Virus record (IMG/VR): IMGVR_UViG_3300029309_000005
Span: 32,628 to 96,627 of that record
Reading direction: 5' to 3' (one strand)
Source of the DNA: a virus
DNA: 64,000 nucleotides
Both the position numbers and the translations under genes were made by a program. Shown here piece after piece: positions 24,943-33,187 of the stretch (its first letter is position 1; every line of letters starts with the position of its first letter). The notes below the pieces were generated by a model. That model had not been told where the DNA came from. It searched no databases and saw only the letters and a program-made list of their open reading frames with translations.

Positions 24943-26526
24943 ATGCCGGAGATATTTAATCCAGGCCACAGGCCAAACTCACCGTTATTTCCTGATGAGT
25001 TAGTCTATTGCTCAGTAGATGATGTTGCTAACTTTTTACAATTACCACTACCCGATCCAGTAGCATTGTCTGGAAATTCTTCTATTGTCGGTAGTAATTT
25101 GAAGTTACCAGTATCTGGTGCTAATTATAGAAGATGGAAAATTGAAACAGATGTGTCAATAACAGTATATGATGATGCTGATGCTCTAGGTAAAACCTAC
25201 ACTGTCACTGGTGTCGAAAGCGCAGGTAGTGGTGGCAATGTCAATATAATCGTGACAAAAATAGGTGCTGAATCATTTACAACTGCTAATAATGCAAAGA
25301 TACAAGTCAACAGTGCAATCACAAACAGTAATGAAAGAGGTTTGAAAAAAACACAAGTTGAGGCTTTAATTCGAGAAAAGCAAGATTATATTGATAGTGT
25401 ATGTCGTATGTCTTGGCGACCAACTTTAGTGTCAGACGAGTATCAGAACTTTACAACATTCAAGCCTTATCGAAGGAGATACTATACAGATTATGTTGGT
25501 GCTATCTATTTGCGTAATAGGTCAATCCAACGCATTCTAAGATTATCTGTGTGGCAAGGTGATAAATATAGAGAGTTGGGGTCATCTATCGTAAAACTTA
25601 CTGTAACTGCAACATCAATTGGTGCGTCTGATAAACTGTTTTTATGTCCAGGTGTGCCGCATGTAGCCACATTAACTAGAGGCAAAACTTCGACTACATG
25701 GGATGGCGATTTTGGCAACAAAACAACCGCACAAAATATTGCTAGTCTAATCAATAAAGATAAAGCAACAAGTAGAGGCGACATAGCAATAGGAACATTA
25801 CAAGAAAATGGAAAGCAACTAAATGTTGATAATGAGTTTTTAGCAACTGCAAACAGTGATGAAGGAGATGGAATCATTATTATCTCATCAATGCGGTCAA
25901 CAGAAGAAGGGGAGGATTGCACTATTGCTACTACTAATCCTGATGCCTTTGCATTTTCACTAATGTCAGATCCTCAGAGTAAAATTACTAATGTTGCTGG
26001 TTCAAACTTTACAGTCACTGATGCCAGCACTTTTACCTTGCGTCATGGCTTAGTCTTTTACACGTTAGGGGGCGTTACCTATGTTGCTAGATGTAGTCGT
26101 AATGGAAATACCTTTACTGTTCAAGAGGAATTAGTTGCTGGTTTTACAAGTAATTTGGCACTAGATATTGATATAAAGCAGTTGAAATTGAAAACTGATG
26201 TTATTGATGAGGCTAGACAAAAGGATTGGTGGTCTATGGAGGATAACGGTGCAATTATGTTTAACAACCAATATCCCTTTTATGAAAATCACGCAATCAA
26301 AGTATCATATATTTATGGTGAAAGATACTTGGAAAAGGTAATCAAAGAGGCATGTATCAAATTAGTCTGCATGGATATTTACTTAACCGATGATTATACC
26401 GTTCTATTTCCTGAAGGAACATCAAACATTGATTTGAATGCTAAAGTTCAAAAATTAGATGAAGAAGTAAAGAGAATGTTGATACCGTATCAAGAGACAA
26501 TAATAGTTGCTGGCATGGGTGGTTGA
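24943..26526 (+). CDS. Probable head-tail adaptor (gp6-like) with large insertion
   Basis: A 527-residue protein. ATG 24943 is preferred over the longer open frame from 24820 because it follows aaggggaaacg and avoids overlap with 24740-24931. The first part (YCSVDDVANFL) and later segment (LKKTQVEALIREKQDYIDSV) resemble the helices of phage head-tail connector proteins that dock under the portal; the end (IKEACIKLVCMDIYL ... KVQKLDEEVKRML) fits the C-terminal helices. Between them is an insertion of roughly 300 residues of beta-rich sequence. Identification is by pattern and gene order. Confidence 0.55.
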   Translation: MPEIFNPGHRPNSPLFPDELVYCSVDDVANFLQLPLPDPVALSGNSSIVGSNLKLPVSGANYRRWKIETDVSITVYDDADALGKTYTVTGVESAGSGGNVNIIVTKIGAESFTTANNAKIQVNSAITNSNERGLKKTQVEALIREKQDYIDSVCRMSWRPTLVSDEYQNFTTFKPYRRRYYTDYVGAIYLRNRSIQRILRLSVWQGDKYRELGSSIVKLTVTATSIGASDKLFLCPGVPHVATLTRGKTSTTWDGDFGNKTTAQNIASLINKDKATSRGDIAIGTLQENGKQLNVDNEFLATANSDEGDGIIIISSMRSTEEGEDCTIATTNPDAFAFSLMSDPQSKITNVAGSNFTVTDASTFTLRHGLVFYTLGGVTYVARCSRNGNTFTVQEELVAGFTSNLALDIDIKQLKLKTDVIDEARQKDWWSMEDNGAIMFNNQYPFYENHAIKVSYIYGERYLEKVIKEACIKLVCMDIYLTDDYTVLFPEGTSNIDLNAKVQKLDEEVKRMLIPYQETIIVAGMGG

Positions 26527-26790
26527 ATGTTGTTTATTTTTATGGAAAGTTATTGTAAAGAGTTAGCAAAGGCTTACAAGGATATTGCTAAATCAACTAA
26601 GGCTGCAATCACTGGTGAACCTAATTATCAAAAAAATCTAAAGAAAAGGGAAAAAGAACTTGCTGAACAGGATGAAATAGAAATAACTGATGAGGAATTG
26701 GAGTTATACGTCAAAGCACAGCCTAGCCCTTATCGAATGAAAACTGAAGAAAAACTTGGTAAATTGAAAAAGGTGATGCTTAATGGCTAA
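26527..26790 (+). CDS. Small charged helical protein
   Basis: An 87-residue highly charged helical protein (many E and K), likely coiled coil. The ATG at 26527 directly follows the previous stop; ATG 26542 is an alternative. It overlaps the next gene by eight bases. Located among head-tail joining genes; role unknown. Confidence 0.5.
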   Translation: MLFIFMESYCKELAKAYKDIAKSTKAAITGEPNYQKNLKKREKELAEQDEIEITDEELELYVKAQPSPYRMKTEEKLGKLKKVMLNG

Positions 26791-27220
26791 AGATGCAATA
26801 GTAGCCATCAGAGACTTATTAGATTCCGATTGGAATTTATCTCCTAAACCTTCAATTGAAGATATTACAGTGTTAGATCGGGGAGAAGGTAAGCGTGGTA
26901 GATTACAAGACCATGACATCATCCGTATCTTTGAAACAGCACACAATGAAGCCCAACCTGAATTACTCTTTGATTTTGTAAATATAAATGTAAATCTAAC
27001 AATTGACATTAGAACTGTTAAAGGTAGAGAAAGATTATCTGAACTGCGAGATGAGGTGCGGAGAATCATTCATAAACATAGAAAAGGCAATAATAACGAC
27101 TTTGACAGGGTTATATTCAAGACCAGAACCGATTTGTCTGATCGTAGTAAGAGGTTCTTTAGATACACTATGCAAGCGGAAGTAGTGACATTTGCTGATG
27201 CTTTAGAAACAATTACATGA
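26783..27220 (+). CDS. Probable tail terminator / tail completion protein
   Basis: A 145-residue protein with a mixed pattern: an N-terminal helix (VAIRDLLDSDW), a central strand (INVNLTIDIRTV), a helix (RLSELRDEVRRIIHKH) and a final strand (RYTMQAEVVTF). This order fits the tail terminator family that caps the tail tube and joins it to the head. Position between the adaptor and the tail tube gene is as expected. Confidence 0.6.
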   Translation: MAKDAIVAIRDLLDSDWNLSPKPSIEDITVLDRGEGKRGRLQDHDIIRIFETAHNEAQPELLFDFVNINVNLTIDIRTVKGRERLSELRDEVRRIIHKHRKGNNNDFDRVIFKTRTDLSDRSKRFFRYTMQAEVVTFADALETIT

Positions 27221-27230
27221 GGAATGAAAG

Positions 27231-29402
27231 ATGGTTGGAACGATATTCAAGGGTGACGTAGCCGAAGTATCTTGGGGTAAGGAAACAGGCTTGATGATAC
27301 AAGGAACAGGTTCAGCGAGTGGTTTTGCTCATACTTCAGTTTCAGGAAATACCAGCCTTATCACTGTTGGAACTGCTGCTTATTGGCATACTGGGTCTGG
27401 CACTGATGTTGAGATTCCAGACAACGCACTTGTAGGGTGCATTATGAGAATTACAGGCGGTGTTAATTTTACAGGAGATGATTATACTTCTACTCGAAGG
27501 GTGTATTATGTGATTGGAAATGATACATCTAATGGAACTATTACTGTTCAGCCAAAGTTGGTAACAGGCACAGGAACAAATGCTAGTGCAAGCACTATCC
27601 TAACACTAGATTCACTAAGATGTCCTACCTTTGAATCTGCAATGACGGATGCTGCACAACAAGTAAAGACAGATCAATTCTTTGGACTTCTTGATAACTT
27701 TTCTCTACCTGAGCCAGCAATTGATGTTAGAAGGCAACATATCATAGGAATGGGTCGAGATGTAAATGTTTTAACATCTGGAAGGGAGACACTAGCGGGT
27801 GGCTCATTTACATTAAATGCCCATAGTTTTAGATGGATGAAATATGTCCTTGGAGGGCATGTAGCAAAGAGTGATGGCGAGTTTGTAACCGTAGCAGCAG
27901 GGCCAGCACCAACCGATAGTGAATTGCCTTTGAATATCAAAGCGGCTACTGCCACATATCAGATTCAACAATATCAAACAGGAGATGCAGATACATTAAC
28001 CGCAGTTTCAACAAGCGCATTGACTGGACTAAGCAATGTTGCTGTTGGCGATCACGCTTTGTTAGGCGATAAAGCAGGTGCAGATACAGGAACAGACATC
28101 ACACTAGCAAATATTAGTTCATCACACGTTGCTACTGATGCAAGCAATGGTGGTATTTTCAAGACATTGCACACTACAACTGGTGAAGTATTGTTTGGTT
28201 CTTTCACAGGCATTACAACAAATGTATTGAACGGATGTGCAAACATTGATGATTTGGCTGTGGCACAAGCACAAACCAATGGTGCAACAGTATATCTCCT
28301 TGCCCCTCTTGCTGACCCAATCGCTCGCAGAGATGTTAGGGTCGATTTAGGCTCTACTATTGCTGGTAAGTTTGCTGTTGGAGATTACATTCAAATTATT
28401 GACAAAGATACTCATACAATTCCAGGTCAAGATGCAACACTACCCACTGTGTTCAAGAATGAAATTAGAAGGGTCATTGCGGTGGATGGGGATTATGTCT
28501 ATATTGAAGAACCGTTCTTTTATTCACATGCAGTAGGCTCTGCTGGTGTTGAAAGATTACAGTATTCTTCTGATAACTCAAGAGGTAGTCCTAACATTGA
28601 TGCTACTACTAAAGAATTACAATTTGGTGTTGAGCATACTTTGTTTGGAGACACTACTTTACCTACATTCATGATTGAGCAATCATTCAGAAGGGATAAT
28701 GCAACGCCAGGTGCAGAACAATTGTTAAGACTTTACAATGGCTGCAAAGTTAATTCCTTGGCATTCAACGCTAATACTGAAGGTGAAGTTAAGTTACAAG
28801 TGGATTATGAAGGTGGCAGACATTACACTGATACTAACCGTGTATTCACTCCACATCGCATGTTTGAAAATACTGCAAATACAGCAGTAAATAGAAAAGC
28901 AAGTGGTATTGCGATTAATGGTGAAAAACCGTATTTATTCCAAGATTTATCCTTTGAAGTATTTGGGCGACCCGTTCTAAGAGCAACCCAAATAGAAGTA
29001 GGAATAAGCAATAGCAATCAAGCAAGACACTTCATTAGAGGGTATGAAGGAAATACTGTTGATGGTGATCAAGTGCAATTAGGCGCAGTTCAAATGCCTC
29101 TTGACATTACAGAGGCAAAGCGTGAATACACATTTAGTTTCAGTGCTATGATTGAAGATGATCAACTGTGGAACCAAATTAGAACTCGAAAGCATCATCA
29201 AAACACAAATGACATCACTCTAACTATGAAAAAGCGTGGTAGTAGCAGCACACGTGAGAGCGCAACTGTAACAATTGAAGATTATACTATTGTTAGCGCA
29301 GATCATCAAATGCCCGATGATAAAGGTGCAGTTATAGTGCAGGTTGAATTAGCGGTTCGACATCTAAAAGTTACAGAAAACTCTCCGTATTTCTTACTTT
29401 GA
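27231..29402 (+). CDS. Probable major tail tube protein (enlarged)
   Basis: A 723-residue protein. The N-terminal part (VGTIFKGDVAEVSWGKE) and the C-terminal part (DITEAKREYTFSFSAMIED near 625, EYTIV strand region, then VQVELAVRHL near 705) resemble phage tail tube subunits, which make the inner tail tube. It is far longer than the typical 150-350 residues because of large beta-rich insertions, perhaps forming outward domains. It lies between the tail terminator and the tail chaperones as usual. Confidence 0.6.
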   Translation: MVGTIFKGDVAEVSWGKETGLMIQGTGSASGFAHTSVSGNTSLITVGTAAYWHTGSGTDVEIPDNALVGCIMRITGGVNFTGDDYTSTRRVYYVIGNDTSNGTITVQPKLVTGTGTNASASTILTLDSLRCPTFESAMTDAAQQVKTDQFFGLLDNFSLPEPAIDVRRQHIIGMGRDVNVLTSGRETLAGGSFTLNAHSFRWMKYVLGGHVAKSDGEFVTVAAGPAPTDSELPLNIKAATATYQIQQYQTGDADTLTAVSTSALTGLSNVAVGDHALLGDKAGADTGTDITLANISSSHVATDASNGGIFKTLHTTTGEVLFGSFTGITTNVLNGCANIDDLAVAQAQTNGATVYLLAPLADPIARRDVRVDLGSTIAGKFAVGDYIQIIDKDTHTIPGQDATLPTVFKNEIRRVIAVDGDYVYIEEPFFYSHAVGSAGVERLQYSSDNSRGSPNIDATTKELQFGVEHTLFGDTTLPTFMIEQSFRRDNATPGAEQLLRLYNGCKVNSLAFNANTEGEVKLQVDYEGGRHYTDTNRVFTPHRMFENTANTAVNRKASGIAINGEKPYLFQDLSFEVFGRPVLRATQIEVGISNSNQARHFIRGYEGNTVDGDQVQLGAVQMPLDITEAKREYTFSFSAMIEDDQLWNQIRTRKHHQNTNDITLTMKKRGSSSTRESATVTIEDYTIVSADHQMPDDKGAVIVQVELAVRHLKVTENSPYFLL

Positions 29403-29411
29403 TAATGAGGC

Positions 29412-29420
29412 TTTAATATA
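29412..29420 (+). promoter_or_regulatory. TATA-like box before SAP gene
   Basis: TTTAATATA followed by a run of nine A, centred about 27 bases before ATG 29443, in a 40-base gap. This is the strongest TATA-like site of the late block. A gggtgat also sits just before the ATG. Prediction only. Confidence 0.45.
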
Positions 29421-29442
29421 AAAAAAAACATGGGTGATAACA

Positions 29443-29802
29443 ATGCGATTAATAGGAACTGTAAATGTTGATGGTAAAAGAGTGGCTTTAGATTGGAAAG
29501 TAAATGGTATATCTGTGCAAGCGGGGCCAGGACTTTCAGCAGATGATGTTAAAGTAATTACTAACTTACCAGCATTAGAAGAAGCACCTTTGGGTGGAAC
29601 TGCACCGATTAAGCCAATTGAAACTAACAGTTGGGATGCCCTAACTGTTACTGAACTTCGTGTTGAATTGACAAAGCGTGATTTGCCACCTAATGGCAAA
29701 AAAGCAGACTTAATTGCACGATTAATCGAAGCAGATTCTGATACAGAAGAAGTTGTTGTAGAAGAAGTAGGAGAGGATGAGAGTGCCGACTCTGCCGAAT
29801 AA
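29443..29802 (+). CDS. Tail-region protein with SAP domain
   Basis: A 119-residue protein starting at ATG 29443 (GTG 29434 is in frame). Residues 1-55 look like a small beta domain; residues about 68-102 are a SAP motif (WDALTVTELRVELTKRDLP ... KADLIARLIEAD); the end is acidic. It is the second SAP protein here (see 23092-23463). It overlaps the next gene by 26 bases. Its function between tail tube and chaperones is unknown. Confidence 0.6.
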   Translation: MRLIGTVNVDGKRVALDWKVNGISVQAGPGLSADDVKVITNLPALEEAPLGGTAPIKPIETNSWDALTVTELRVELTKRDLPPNGKKADLIARLIEADSDTEEVVVEEVGEDESADSAE

Positions 29803-30148
29803 TAATCCATTCGTTTTAAGCAATAGCCCAAAAAGACATGAACTAGAAACACCAGTTGGAACGCTGGTTGTTTATGTCAAACCGTTGTCATGGGTAGCAC
29901 AGCAAGAAGCGATGTCACAATTTGTTTCATTCAAGCCGGATTCAAATGGTGAAGTGTCACCAAACATTGATTTAGGTGGCTATTGGAAATATGTTTTAAC
30001 TCAGTGTATCACTAAGACTGAACCTGCTATGTCAAAAGATGATTTGCTTAACTTAACTCCAGAAGTCGGTGCTGTTGTTAGAACAGTATTGCCCGATCTA
30101 AATGACATCATCGGACAGTTTGCTGGTGGTGAAAGCCCTTTGGGTTAA
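29777..30148 (+). CDS. Tail assembly chaperone, frame 0 product
   Basis: A 123-residue protein in the position of lambda gpG, between tail tube and tape measure. ATG 29777 or GTG 29783 may be used. It ends TAA at 30146-30148. Just before the stop lies CCCTTTG (30136-30142) arranged as AGC-CCT-TTG, a classical X-XXY-YYZ slippery heptamer. The -1 frame is closed upstream by TGA at 30130-30132 and open after that through the next gene, so a -1 shift would make a G-GT type fusion ending at 30513. Such pairs bind the tape measure during tail assembly. Confidence 0.75.
   Translation: MRVPTLPNNNPFVLSNSPKRHELETPVGTLVVYVKPLSWVAQQEAMSQFVSFKPDSNGEVSPNIDLGGYWKYVLTQCITKTEPAMSKDDLLNLTPEVGAVVRTVLPDLNDIIGQFAGGESPLG
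30136..30142 (+). promoter_or_regulatory. Programmed -1 frameshift site
   Basis: CCCTTTG read as AGC-CCT-TTG in the zero frame. A -1 slip gives CCC-TTT-GGG and continues without a stop into the 30160-30513 frame. The slip window is only from 30133 (after the -1 frame TGA) to the zero-frame TAA at 30146, and the heptamer lies in it. Confidence 0.75.
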
Positions 30149-30159
30149 GTTATGAGGAT

Positions 30160-30513
30160 ATGGTAGCATTCTTGGATGAAGATTTGCCCGAAGATGAAAA
30201 GCCAAAACTGAATCCTCAACAAGCCCTTATTTTATCCTATCAAGCAATGACATTTGGTTTAGGAACGCATTTTCATTGCCCTCCCCATTTTTGGGATAAC
30301 ATGCCAGCAGATCGGGTTATGTTAGATTATATGATTATGAGAGCCGCAAATGACAAAAAAGCCGAAATGATTGAGCGTATGAAAAAAGATGCCGAAAGAC
30401 AAATGAAGAAGGGTCAAGGCAATAAAGGCAGACCTATACGCACAACAAGTGATGGAGAAACACTACATGATTTTTTTGAACTTCATAATCAAAAATTAAT
30501 GGGGGATGACTGA
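30160..30513 (+). CDS. Tail assembly chaperone, -1 frame extension (T-like)
   Basis: The frame is open from 30133 to a stop ending at 30513. If an ATG at 30160 is used it gives 117 residues, but the ribosome-binding sequence is too close (gaggat directly before it), so expression mainly as a fusion with 29777-30148 is more likely. The sequence is helical and charged (LNPQQALILSYQAMTFGLG near the middle, Lys-rich end), like T-domain partners. Its stop overlaps the tape measure start. Confidence 0.65.
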   Translation: MVAFLDEDLPEDEKPKLNPQQALILSYQAMTFGLGTHFHCPPHFWDNMPADRVMLDYMIMRAANDKKAEMIERMKKDAERQMKKGQGNKGRPIRTTSDGETLHDFFELHNQKLMGDD

Positions 30514-31937
30514 TGAGTGAACTTGACAAATTCATCGCATCCCAGGCTAAATTAAACACTCTCGCTAAACAGCAAGGCACAAGCATAAACCTATTGAATC
30601 TGAAATATAAGGTTCTCAATAAAACTCTAGGGCCATTTTACAAGTTGTATGTTGATATTCAAAATGCTGTTGATACTACGAATGACTTATTTGAGAAATT
30701 TACTAAAACTACTGAGGAATTGGGAGAGGTTACTGAAGAAGCACTGACCCCATTTCAGTTATTTCTAAAAACATTTAGACAAATCAATACTTTGATGTTT
30801 TTTGTGTTAGGTGCTTTTACGTTAATTGGTGCAGCCATTTATTTATTGACTCAACAATTTGGAGGGGGGGAGGCTGCCGCTTCTACCTTTGGAATGGTAA
30901 TTGATGCAGGTAAGGCTATTTTAGAGGCTTTTATGGGGGTTGTAAGCGCAATAGGTGAAGCATTAGGCGCAATAGATTTTGAGGCTACAACTGGAATATT
31001 CATTATAATTTTAGAAACTATATTTGGCTTATTAGGAAATATATTGACAATTTACTTTACACTAATTGCAGCAATCTTAAACGGTATTGCTGACATAGTT
31101 ACTCGAATGAATGAAGAAGGTATGCTTCAAAGAGTAGTTGATGCTTTTGGAGTATTCTTTGGCCTTGTTGGTATGGCTTTAGGAATAATCAAAGACGCAT
31201 TTGATGATGTTGGATTTAACATGGATTCCTTAATATCTGGAATAAATATGGTAGTATCAGGATTTGTTGACTTCTTATTTAATAGTGGCATTATCGACTT
31301 TGCAGTTAAAGTGATTGAATATGTAGCAGTAATTGGTGGAGTTATTGCTGTTTTATTCGCAAGTTTTATCTCAATTTTCATAAGAGTGTATGGAACAATT
31401 GCCCCCCCATTAATCCGTTTCGTAGCAGCATTCTTTAATTTCCTTGAGCCAATCATTCGCATCGTTACAGGCATTATTGGCGTTATTTTGGATGCAGTTA
31501 TGGGGTTAATTGGTTTCCTATTGCCATACTTTGAAGATGCGATGGATATTTTGATGTCTATTTTAGAACCAATAATGGATGCAATTTCCTACATCATTGA
31601 TGGTGCTAGTGAGGCTTTGTCTTTTGGTGCTGATTTATTAGGTGGTGCAGCAGACTTCTTTGGCTTCAATCAAGGAGGTATAGCAAGCGGCCCTAAGAGT
31701 GGCTATCCAGTTACTTTACATGGAACTGAAGCGGTGGTTCCTTTACCAGATGGGCGCACTATCCCTGTGTCAATAAAAGGCGACATTGGTAGTAGAGGAT
31801 CACAAACAAATAATATCAACATCAATGTGACTGGCGGTGGAGATTCAAGGGAAATAGCAAGAGCCGTCAGCAATGAGGTCAGTAAGGTTCTTAGAAACCG
31901 TTCAAGAGGCGGTAATTACACTAGAGGGGTGATTTGA
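30513..31937 (+). CDS. Tape measure protein
   Basis: A 474-residue protein with a helical N-terminus, several long hydrophobic Gly/Ala/Ile-rich stretches (about residues 90-400) and the typical C-terminal end: GGIASGPKSGYP, then HGTEAVVPLPDGR, then a Gly-rich strand and a basic tail. This C-terminal pattern is common to tape measures. At about 0.15 nm per residue of helix it would set a tail near 70 nm, short for a siphovirus. It lies after the tail chaperones as expected. Confidence 0.85.
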   Translation: MSELDKFIASQAKLNTLAKQQGTSINLLNLKYKVLNKTLGPFYKLYVDIQNAVDTTNDLFEKFTKTTEELGEVTEEALTPFQLFLKTFRQINTLMFFVLGAFTLIGAAIYLLTQQFGGGEAAASTFGMVIDAGKAILEAFMGVVSAIGEALGAIDFEATTGIFIIILETIFGLLGNILTIYFTLIAAILNGIADIVTRMNEEGMLQRVVDAFGVFFGLVGMALGIIKDAFDDVGFNMDSLISGINMVVSGFVDFLFNSGIIDFAVKVIEYVAVIGGVIAVLFASFISIFIRVYGTIAPPLIRFVAAFFNFLEPIIRIVTGIIGVILDAVMGLIGFLLPYFEDAMDILMSILEPIMDAISYIIDGASEALSFGADLLGGAADFFGFNQGGIASGPKSGYPVTLHGTEAVVPLPDGRTIPVSIKGDIGSRGSQTNNININVTGGGDSREIARAVSNEVSKVLRNRSRGGNYTRGVI

Positions 31938-31938
31938 C

Positions 31939-33186
31939 ATGCCAATGATTCAATTGATTAGAAGGGATAGCACGATAATTGAATTAGAAGCAACAAACAT
32001 TGGATTTTCTATCCAAAGAAAAGTTTTAGTTCATACAATACCTTTATTGGCTACACGTGCTGCTTTAGATTTGAATATACCAGAAGTGAGTATTACTATT
32101 GATGGAATAATTACAGACGATGAAGAAGCGACTGGTAGCGCAGCAGCAGAGATGTCACTAGATTTATCACTATCATTTGGTAATGCGGGTGCTACTTCTT
32201 GGTATGCTTCAGTGGGTTCAGCATGGTCAGGAGTAAAAACAGAAATGGACGGGGCTACAATCAAATTACAAACTAAAGGTCAGATTGATGCAAACTTAGG
32301 GGAAGCAATCGAAATAAGATTGAAGAATGGTAGTGCGGGTAATGTAGTCTCCACTGTTAGCATAATTCATGTTGATATATCTTCAACCACAAATACAAGT
32401 GGTGTGGCAACGGCAATAGTAAATGCGTTAAACGCTGCTAACATTAAGGTCAATGCTGCGACAGTAGGCTTCACTACTCAAGCAACGGTATCGACAACAA
32501 CAGGACAGGCTGCGGCAGTTTCCTATCATAATCAAAATGGTTCATCCGGCACATATACTAATGAAATGATTACAATTAAGAATACCAATAATGGTTCATC
32601 TGGTAATGTTTCAACCACTGTGAGAAAAACAGTCACTTCAAGCACTACATCATGGGCAAAGCAATTCTTTGTGACTAATATGGTAGGGGGGGCAGATGGA
32701 GTAAAAATGACTAGAGGGGATAAGTTACAGGACTTGATTAACGCTGTGACAAACCCAAGTGCTGGTGGTGCGTTAATTAGCCCCCAAGTCTTAACAGGTT
32801 CTGCAATAGATTTGCCTGATTCAATCGCATCTTTTGATTCAGCACAGTTCCTAAGAATAGACCAAGCGAAATCTGTAAAGAAGTATATTGTAGGTCTTAG
32901 AATACCATATGAATCAATTGTTACTTCAGCAACTGGTAGCAGAGTCCTAAGACAGTTTTTGATACCAGCAGGGCCAGGAACAGATCATTCGGCAGAATCG
33001 AATACTGAAGATTTCGATCCAGTTGACATAATCAATAATAAACCAGTAAGGCCAAATCCGTATCTTAGACAAGGAGTAGCAATACCAGTAGTGGTTCAAG
33101 CCTTTGATCCTGGTTATGAAGCGGGTGACTCAGTGTGGACTTATCAAATCACTTTATCACCAGTAGAACAGTTGGTGGGATTGTGA
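31939..33186 (+). CDS. Probable tail or distal tail protein
   Basis: A 415-residue beta-rich protein that follows the tape measure, in the usual place for distal tail or baseplate proteins. The ends (IQLIRRDSTIIELEATNIGFS and SVWTYQITLSPVEQL) look like two halves of one beta domain, interrupted by a Ser/Thr/Asn-rich insertion near residues 90-260. No precise family recognised. Confidence 0.55.
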   Translation: MPMIQLIRRDSTIIELEATNIGFSIQRKVLVHTIPLLATRAALDLNIPEVSITIDGIITDDEEATGSAAAEMSLDLSLSFGNAGATSWYASVGSAWSGVKTEMDGATIKLQTKGQIDANLGEAIEIRLKNGSAGNVVSTVSIIHVDISSTTNTSGVATAIVNALNAANIKVNAATVGFTTQATVSTTTGQAAAVSYHNQNGSSGTYTNEMITIKNTNNGSSGNVSTTVRKTVTSSTTSWAKQFFVTNMVGGADGVKMTRGDKLQDLINAVTNPSAGGALISPQVLTGSAIDLPDSIASFDSAQFLRIDQAKSVKKYIVGLRIPYESIVTSATGSRVLRQFLIPAGPGTDHSAESNTEDFDPVDIINNKPVRPNPYLRQGVAIPVVVQAFDPGYEAGDSVWTYQITLSPVEQLVGL

Positions 33187-33187
33187 A

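Noticed and set aside
29394-29852. Antisense frame of 152 residues over SAP gene and chaperone start
   Set aside because: No upstream signal and covers three well-placed plus-strand elements.
31127-31474. Antisense frame of 115 residues in the tape measure gene
   Set aside because: Codon shadow of the hydrophobic Ala/Ile/Val-rich stretch; no ribosome-binding site.
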